A stretch of 64,000 nucleotides of DNA from Pogonophryne albipinna (Eukaryota; Chordata; Actinopteri; Perciformes; Artedidraconidae), in the NCBI GenBank assembly GCA_028583405.1, contig JAPTMU010000062.1, positions 643,925 through 707,924 of the forward strand, written 5' to 3'. The translations under genes were made by a program, and so were the position numbers. Of the stretch, positions 57,101 through 64,000 are shown piece by piece (within the stretch, counting starts at the first letter, position 1; every line of letters begins with the position of its first letter). The notes beneath the pieces are model-generated. The model was given only the letters and a program-made list of their open reading frames with translations. It was not told the origin of the DNA and did no database searches.

Positions 57101-60100
57101 CTAACTCACTGAACGGGGGTCTCCTCCTCTAAAGGGACAGGTCAGAGTCTAACTCACTGAACGGGGGTCTCCTCCTCTAAAGGGACAGGTCAGAGTCTAA
57201 CTCACTGAACGGGGGTTCTTCTCCTCTAAAGGGACAGGTCAGAGTCTAACTCACTGAACGGGGGTCTTCTCCTCTAAAGGGACAGGTCAGAGTCTAACTC
57301 ACTGAACGGGGGTCTCCTCCTCTAAAGGGACAGGTCAGAGTCTAACTCACTGAACGGGGGTCTCCTCCTCTAAAGGGACAGGTCAGAGTCTAACTCACTG
57401 AACGGGGGTCTTCTCCTCTAAAGGGACAGGTCAGAGTCTAACTCACTGAACCGGGGTCTTCTCCTCTAAAGGGACAGGTCAGAGTCTAACTCACTGAACG
57501 GGGGTCTCCTCCTCTAAAAGGGACAGGTCAGAGTCTAACTCACTGAACGGGGGTCTTCTCCTCTAAAGGGACAGGTCAGAGTCTAACTCACTGAACGGGG
57601 TCTCCTTCCTCTAAAGGGACAGGTCAGAGTCTAACTCACTGAACGGGGTTCTTCTCCTCTAAAGGACAGGTCAGAGTCTAACTCACTGAACGGGGGTCTT
57701 CACCTCTAAAGGGACAGGTCAGAGTCTAACTCACTGAACGGGGGTCTCCTCCTCTAAAGGGACACAGGTCAGAGTCTAACTCACTGAACGGGGGTCTCCG
57801 CCTCTAAAGGGACACAGGTCAGAGTTTGACTCACTGAACGGGGGTCTTCTCCTCTAAAGGGAAGGTCAGAGTCTAACTCACTGAACGGGGGTCTCCTCCT
57901 CTAAAGGGACAGGTCAGAGTCTAACTCACTGATTGGGGGTCTCCTCCTCTAAAGGGACACAGGTCAGAGTCTGACTCACTGAACGGGGGTCTTCTCCTCT
58001 AAAGGGACAGGTCAGAGTTCTGACTCACTGAACGGGGGTCTCCTCCTCTAAAGGGACAGGTCAGAGTCTAACTCACTGAACGGGGGACTCCTCCTCTAAA
58101 GGGACAGGTCAGAGTCTAACTCACTGAACGGGGGTCTCCTCCTCTAAAGGGACAGGTCAGAGTCTAACTCACTGAACGGGGGTCTCCTCCTCTAAAGGGA
58201 CAGGTCAGAGTCTACTCACTGAACGGGGGGTCTCCTCCTCTAAAGGGACACAGGTCAGAGTCGGACTCACTGAACGGGGGTCTTCTCCTCTAAAGACACA
58301 GGTCAGAGTCTGACTCACTGAACTGGGGTCTTCTCCTCTAAAGAACACAGGTCAGAGTCTGACTCACTGAACGGGGTATTCTCCTCTAAAGACACAGGTC
58401 AGAGTCTGACTCACTGAACGGGGGTCTTCTCCTCTAAAGGGACAGGTCAGAGTCTGACTCACTGAACGGGGGTCTTCTCCTCTAAGGGACAGGTCAGAGT
58501 CTAACTCACTGAACGGGGGTCTCCTCCTCTAAAGGGACAGGTCAGAGTCTAACTCACTGAACGGGGGTCTCCTCTCTAAAGGGACAGGTCAGAGTCTAAC
58601 TCACTGAACGGGGGTCTCCTCCTCTAAAGGGACACAGGTCAGAGTCTAACTCCACTGATACGGGGGGTCTTCTCCTCTAAAGGGACACAGGGTCAGCGTC
58701 TAACTCACTGAACGGGGTCTCCTCCTCTAAAGGGACACAGGTCAGAGTCTAACTCACTGAACGGGGGTCTTCTCCTCTAAAGGGACAGGTCAGAGTCTAA
58801 CTCACTGAACGGGGATCTTCTCCTCTAAAGGGACACAGGTCAGAGTCTGATTCACTGAACGGGGGTCTTCTCCTCTAATAGGGACAGGTCAGAGTCTAAC
58901 TCACTGAACGGGGGTCTTCTCCTCTAAAGGGACAGGTCAGAGTCTAACTCACTGCACGGGATCTTCTCCTCTAAAGGGACACAGGCAGAGTCTGACTCAC
59001 TGAACGGGGGTCTTCTCCTCTAAAGGGACAGGTCAGAGTCTAACTCACTGAACGGGGGTCTCCTCCTCTAAAGGGACAGTTCAGAGTCTAAACTCATCTG
59101 AACGGGGGTCTTCTCCTCTAAAGGGACACAGGTCAGAGTCTGACTCACTGAACGGGTGTCTTCTCCTCTAAAGGGACAGGTCAGAGTCTAAACTCACTGA
59201 ACGGGGTTCTTCTCCTCTAAAGGGACAGGTCAGAGTCTAACTCACTGAACGGGGTCTTCTCCTCTAAAGGGACAGGTCAGAGTCTAACTCACTGAACGGG
59301 GTTCTTCTCCTCTAAAGGGACACAGGTCAGAGTCTGACTCACTGAACGGGGGTCTTCTCCTCTAAAGGACAGGTCAGAGTCTAACTCACTGAACAGGGGT
59401 CTTCTCCTCTCAAAGGGACACATGGTCAGAGTCTGACTCACTGAACGGGGGTCTTCTCCTCTAAAGGGACAGGTCAGAGTCCTAACTCACTGAAACGGGG
59501 GTCTTCTCCTCTAAAGGGACAGGTCAGAGTCTAACTCACTGAACGGGGGTCTTCTCCTCTAAAGGACAGGTCAGAGTCTAACTCACTGAACGGGGGTCTC
59601 TCCTCTAAAAGTGACAGGTCAAGGTCTAACTCACTGAACGGGGGGTCTCCTCTCTAAATGGACAGGTCAGAGTCAACTCACTGAACGGGGGTCTTCTCCT
59701 CTAAAGGGACAGGTCAGAGTCTACTCACTGAACGGGGGTCTCTCCTCTAAAGGGCACAGGTCAGAGTCTAACTCACTGAACGGGGGTCTCCTCCTCTAAA
59801 GGGACAGGTCATGAGTCTAACTCACTGAACGGGGGTCTTCTCCTCTAAAGGGACAGGTCAGAGTCTAACTCACTGAACGGGGGTCTTCTCCTCTAAAGGG
59901 ACAGGTCAGAGTCTAACTCACTGAACGGGGGTCTCCTCCTCTAAAGGGACAGGTCAGAGTCTAACTCACTGAACGGGGGTCTCCTCCTCTAAAGGGACAG
60001 GTCAGAGTCTAACTCACTGAACGGGGGTCTCCTCCTCTAAAGGGACAGGTCAGAGTCTAACTCACTGAACGGGGGTCTCCTCCTCTAAAGGGACAGGTCA

Positions 60101-60145
60101 GAGTCTAACTCACTGAACGGGGGTCTCCTCCTCTAAAGGGACACA
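54120..60145. repeat. 48-bp array, about 125 units, in tgfbi intron 8
   Basis: Units contain GTCAGAGTCTAACTCACTGA, then ACGGGGGTCTTCTCCTCTAA and AGGGACAG, with CTCCTCC/CTTCTCC and AGACACAG variants. Matching variants at a spacing of about 2,620 bp show that the array consists largely of two long copies. Many one-base insertions and deletions occur between 56995 and 59820. Short frames on the minus strand (SQTLTCPFRGEDP repeats) are artefacts. Confidence 0.97.
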
Positions 60146-60184
60146 TGGAGCCCAACTTTAGATTAGTTCTACCATTGTTTTCTA

Positions 60185-60370
60185 AAAGTACTCTCAGTAG
60201 TACTCTCAGTAGTACTCTCTGTAGTACTCTCAGTAGTACTCTCAGTAGTACCCTCAGTAGTACCATCAGTACTAGATGCAGTACTGACTGTATCAGCAGC
60301 TCGCTGATGTAGTGGAGCAGTATTAGCAGTATTAGCAGTATTAGCAGTAGTAGCAGTATTAGTAGTACTT
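60185..60370. repeat. AGTACTCTC and ATTAGCAGT short arrays
   Basis: (AGTACTCTC)n at about 60187-60262 and (TATTAGCAG)n at about 60318-60365, immediately intronic of exon 8. Between them lies a small duplicate of the exon 8 end (60290-60316). Confidence 0.9.
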
Positions 60371-60377
60371 GCAGTAC

Positions 60378-60590
60378 CTGAGTCGGGTATCAGCAGCTCA
60401 CTGATGTAGTGGACCACCCCATTGGTCCCCAGCTGGTCCCTCTTGGTGACCACGGCCCTCCCGTTGAGTGTCATCTGGTCCCCCTCGCAGCCCACCTCCA
60501 GCACGGAGCCCTGCAGGGTCTCCATGGGGGTCCCGGACACGATGGACTCGGCGCATTGCATGTGCTTCAGGATGTGGTAGTTCAGCAGGT
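60378..60590 (-). CDS. tgfbi: tgfbi exon 8 (end of FAS1-2)
   Basis: 213 nt. The acceptor is CCTCCCCCAG, preceded by an 18-C run with an extra TC. The donor is TCAG|GTACTG. Encodes [60 protein letters not shown] and [10 protein letters not shown]. The NYHIL (YH motif), LEVGC..D..T.NG and [14 protein letters not shown] blocks match the second FAS1 domain of TGFBI. Confidence 0.95.
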
Positions 60591-60599
60591 CTGGGGGAG

Positions 60600-61130
60600 G
60601 GGGGGGGGGGGGGGGGGAGTCAGGTTCTGGTCTGTAGGGGGTCTGAACATGGATGTTTAATAAGAACTGAATACAGCGTTGGAGGCGGGGCTTGTCCTTT
60701 CCTATGAGAGCTGCTCATTGGCTCATGAAGACAAAATGGCCTGAGGTTCTCCAGAGCAAAACGTCAAAGATTACTCATCATGCCTTGCTGTCAGAGCAGA
60801 AGAACCCGTATGTGCCCCTTAAACCCCGCCTCCTGTTATTAAGCCCCGCCCCCCGAGCTCCCACTCTCGGCTCAGTAGAATGAATGGAGAGAGAAAATAA
60901 ATCTAGATTCGGCTTTTAGTGCATTTTACAACTTTAAGGACCTTATGATTCTAATAAGGGCTTTAAAATAGTTCATACTGGGTAGTTTATTTAGTTAAAA
61001 AAATCATCCTCTGATTTACAGACGTCTCTTTCCCCATGTTATTCAGTGGGGAACAGTATCTCTATCCCAGTGACGTCACAGACTGATACGGAAGTTGTTG
61101 TACCGTCGTTTGGCCCCTAGGAATATTTTC
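60600..61130. other. tgfbi intron 7, start
   Basis: A G-run at 60596-60617, then unique sequence with CCCCGCC motifs. No gene was recognised. Confidence 0.5.
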
Positions 61131-61914
61131 CTCAGAGTCCGGAGCACTTCCTGGGGGGCTTGGTACCTGTTTTGTCAGAGCTTGAGAAGTGCAATTCACA
61201 TCTGGCTCCAGTCCAGCAGGTGGAGACAGGGAGCCTAGGGTCTGATTCCACTGAGAATGTGGCTCAAAGGAAGAGTGTGAGCTTCCTACTTAATGAGCTA
61301 AATGCAACACACCTGGGAACACACTCTCAGCAGAGGACAAACAGTTCGCTGTGAGGAAGGAGAAGAGACTCAAAGATTCGACGCTGCTGGTGAATATTTG
61401 TAAATGTATTAATCTGTTTGAACCATGTTTGATTTGATGTATTATTATTTCTAGTCCTGAGGTAAGAAGCTAAAATATAAGATACTGAAATATAATTTAC
61501 TTTGTTGAGATGCATCTGTCTGTTTTTGGTTAAATTTAATTGTAAATTAAGAAATGAAAGTTCTTGTTAAAAGATGGCATGTTTTTTGTTGAAAATGTTT
61601 ATTTACCTAAAGTGAATGAAAGTAATGTTTTGTGTTAAAGGTTTTCAACCTGAATGAGCATCAAGAGGCCAACAAGAGGCTGAATGAAGCAATAAGGAAT
61701 CTGCAATCACTCAAAGAGAAAAGATTCGAGTGGTCCCATGTGTCCTTCTGGAGTGAATCGAGCCATTTTCAAGTTTAGGCAGGAGTCAATAAAACCAACC
61801 AAATCACAACTTGACAGTTGAAAACCATTGTGAAGCAATAAGGACTAAAGGACCAAGAGCCTGGAAAAGTCGGAATAAACCAAACTGTCTGCAGTAACCA
61901 CACAGCTCAACAAA

Positions 61915-63396
61915 ATGGCGGAGGAAGCCTATGGGAAAAGTGTCAAGCAGCTCAAGCAGGAGAGGACAATGGCTAAAGGTGCATTCACAAAAGTAGCTAA
62001 CTTTCTTAGCAGAGGAGCAGGAAGCATGACTGAAACTGAGCTTTGGGAGGAATTCAAAAAGCTCACTTTGATGGGAAGAAATGTCAGTGAAGCAAATGAT
62101 GACTTTCGGAGTGGCCTACTCGCAGACATAGAAGCCAGCACTGCTGAAGAGGTGGAAGAAGCGCTTAGCGAGCAACAGGAGGCTGACATGGAAAAAACTA
62201 TCAATGAAAGTGAGATCAGAATGAATGAAGTGAGAAGAATTGTTCAAAAAACCTGTGTCTCGTTATGGGCAGGAGCTGGAAACCTCAATCCAGGAAGCAG
62301 AAACGGCTTGTGATAATGCTGCTGAAACATCTGTATCTGCACTCAATCGGGATGGTTATGAGATGCAGTTGGTTTTCATGGAGAAGCTGTCAAGGAAGCT
62401 AGTAAAAGCCTAGCATCTTGGGAACTGTGGATTCCAGAGACTGAAAAAGCTAATCTAGAAGGCAGGTCAAGACTTAAAGTATGAATAACAAGCTTGAAGC
62501 AAGGAGAGCAGAGTTTGTGTTTGCACAAAGAAATTCAGAAGAAGAAAAGAGTGCATATCTGCTGACTTTAACGGCTGCTTCATCAACCCCACATGCAGCA
62601 AACACCACGCCCTTGGTGAGAATTAAACCAATTAGTCTGCCCACATTCATGGCTGTAAAAGAGATTTCCACAGATGGAGAGAGAGAGCCTGCAAAGACAG
62701 GGAGAACCAACAGGCTCGAGTGAAGTCAAAAAGATTCAGCTTTTGGACAGCATGGATGAGAAATCTCAAGAAACCTCAGACTTTCAACATACAATACAGC
62801 AGAGAACATCTTTAGAGTGCTTGAAAATAGATATGGGAATAAGTCTACAATTGCAATAGAAATAATTGAAGATCTTGAGAAAATTCCTGTTTTAAGAGCA
62901 GATCAGCCAAGAAGAGTCATAGACTTAATCCAAACTGTGGAGAAAGCACTGGCAGATATGACAGAGCTTGGAAGGACAGATGCCATCAAGAACCCACTGG
63001 TCACTAGGTCCATAGAGAGCAAGCTGCCGGATCCTGTGAAGAAGGATTGGCTCGTCTTCATGGTCAATCCCAGCAATAGAGTCACCCCTGAGAACCATTT
63101 TGACAGTCTCCTCGAGTTTCTGAAGACACAATAAGAGATCTTGGAAAAACTGGAGCAGCTTGGAGTAACTGAAAAGTCAGAGAAACCGGAAAGGAAGTTT
63201 GAAAGAAAATATTCCTCAACACGTTCCACCAGGAGAGACGGACGTTGTATTGTCTGTGGAGAAGAAAGGCATGAAGAGAAACTATTATTTTGCAAGCAGT
63301 TCAAGAGCCTAAATCTGGTCGAAAAGTTAGATGCTGTGAAGAGGTTGGGAGCTTGTAAGAGGTGTTTGAGATGTCATGAAGAAGGACATGATGTGT
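61915..63396 (+). pseudogene. BEL/Pao gag-like ORF, broken
   Basis: It opens at the ATG at 61915 and leaves its frame near 62250, reaching a stop at 62311. Homologous-looking sequence resumes in other frames at 62481-62723, 62674-62859 and 62817-63134, where an in-frame TAA stops it. It continues at 63141-63396, where a stop follows a Cys/His knuckle (CIVC...C..CLRCHEEGH). At least four breaks make it non-functional. The N-terminal part is rich in Glu, Lys and Ala and probably helical. Confidence 0.7.
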
Positions 63397-63399
63397 AAG

Positions 63400-64000
63400 C
63401 ACCTACCTTTGCAGGAAAAGAGAATGCAAGAAGGGAGCTCTTCAGACCACCACTTTTTCCTCTGTCCTAAAGGTGAGGACAGAGAACGTGAGCTGGAGAA
63501 AGGTGGGAAAGACTTGAAGAAAAGACCCAAACTCACAGAAGAGCAAGTGAAATGTATTGCTGAACTCTCTCCCGAAATGGCAGAAAAATGCAAGAACGCC
63601 TTTTCCAATATGACTGCAATAACAAACTGCAATGAAAAGGACCGGTCTGTGCTGATGGAAGGAAATAGACATGACGAGATACCAGTTATCATGATGCTGC
63701 TGGAAGTTACTGCAAATTCAGGTCAGAAAGTTGGAACCCTGATAGATTTAGCATCAGACACCAACTACATAACCCACAGAGCCGCCAACCGGTTAAACCT
63801 GGAAAGTGAAAAAATCACATTGGTTGTCCATGGAGTTGGAGGAATGACAATGAGGGTGAACAGCAGAAGATATTTCCTCAGAGTTAGAGTCAAGACACCC
63901 AGAGGTACAGAAAAAGCGCACCAACTTGTTTGTTATGGCCTCAATGAAATAGCCAACGTGCAAAGAGTCATCGAACCTGAACAGCTGAAGAAGTTCTTTC
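63400..64000 (+). pseudogene. BEL/Pao protease region, partial
   Basis: An open frame continues to the window edge. A hydrophobic strand ending GTLIDLASD near 63740 is the probable aspartic-protease active-site region. The DTG/DSG of the family is not in canonical form, a variant I believe is common in fish BEL-like elements. It is partial because of the window edge and follows a stop codon in the upstream gag part. Confidence 0.55.

Larger units (their letters stand above)
61130..64000 (+). mobile_element. BEL/Pao-type LTR retrotransposon, 5' part
   Basis: A gag-like region starts at 61915. It is followed by a Cys/His knuckle region (63245-63395) and an aspartic-protease-like region (from about 63715), and runs off the right edge before reverse transcriptase. 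The order gag, zinc knuckle, protease and the knuckle spacing fit BEL/Pao elements of fish. The upstream 61130-61750 segment may hold the 5' LTR, but its borders cannot be fixed without the 3' copy. It is antisense to tgfbi, probably within intron 7. Confidence 0.75.

Overview
This window is vertebrate, most probably teleost-fish, genomic DNA. Coding sequence is split into short exons with GT-AG splice sites, and (AC)n microsatellites are long and frequent. The mobile elements are those of ray-finned fish: Rex3/RTE, L2, DIRS, BEL/Pao, ZMYM1-like hAT elements and many MITE-like repeats. The species cannot be read from the sequence. No prokaryotic genes, CRISPR arrays, tRNA or rRNA genes were recognised.

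Three host genes are present, all partial. (1) Exon 1 of a neuromedin-B-receptor-like GPCR (nmbr) lies on + at 4393-4811. (2) The last two coding exons of a beta-1,4-galtransferase close to B4GALT1 lie on + at 26794-26898 and 27140-27269. (3) Ten exons of tgfbi (TGF-beta-induced fasciclin protein, keratoepithelin) lie on - between 60590 and 28808. They match exons 8-17 of the 17-exon vertebrate gene and encode the end of FAS1 domain 2, domains 3 and 4, and the RGD tail to the stop codon. The galactosyltransferase gene and tgfbi converge tail to tail, with putative poly(A) signals about 210 bp apart. Exons 2-3 of nmbr and exons 1-4 of the galactosyltransferase gene are not visible between 4812 and 26793. 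The only assembly gap, exactly 1000 N (24869-25868), lies in that interval, so a collapse or a false join there is likely.

Most of the rest is repeats. I count about 28 kb of tandem arrays, near 44% of the non-N bases. The largest are a 34-bp array of about 7.3 kb plus an inverted end block inside the last tgfbi intron (30.8-38.3 kb), a 48-bp array of 6 kb in tgfbi intron 8 (54.1-60.1 kb), a 79-bp array in intron 9, a 33-bp array at 5.9-7.2 kb and a 12/13-bp array at 18.7-20.2 kb.

Mobile elements are nested. A 4.67-kb hAT with an 8-bp target duplication (9703-14368) carries a broken ZMYM1-like transposase, itself split by a Rex3 fragment with a 10-bp duplication; the hAT sits inside an older element with 42-bp inverted repeats. 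A MITE with TA-type ends (2234-3365) contains a smaller hAT-like MITE. An L2 LINE is in tgfbi intron 16, a DIRS fragment splits a minisatellite in intron 11, and a BEL/Pao retrotransposon begins upstream of exon 8.

I found no evidence of a new gene system. The observations most worth following are the (UG)n tracts at several tgfbi 3' splice sites, the roughly 125 GTGAGT decoy donors in intron 8, the RGD motif split across an exon junction with a 25-nt microexon, the suspicious gap, and the 20-bp minisatellite shared by two LINE copies 36 kb apart.
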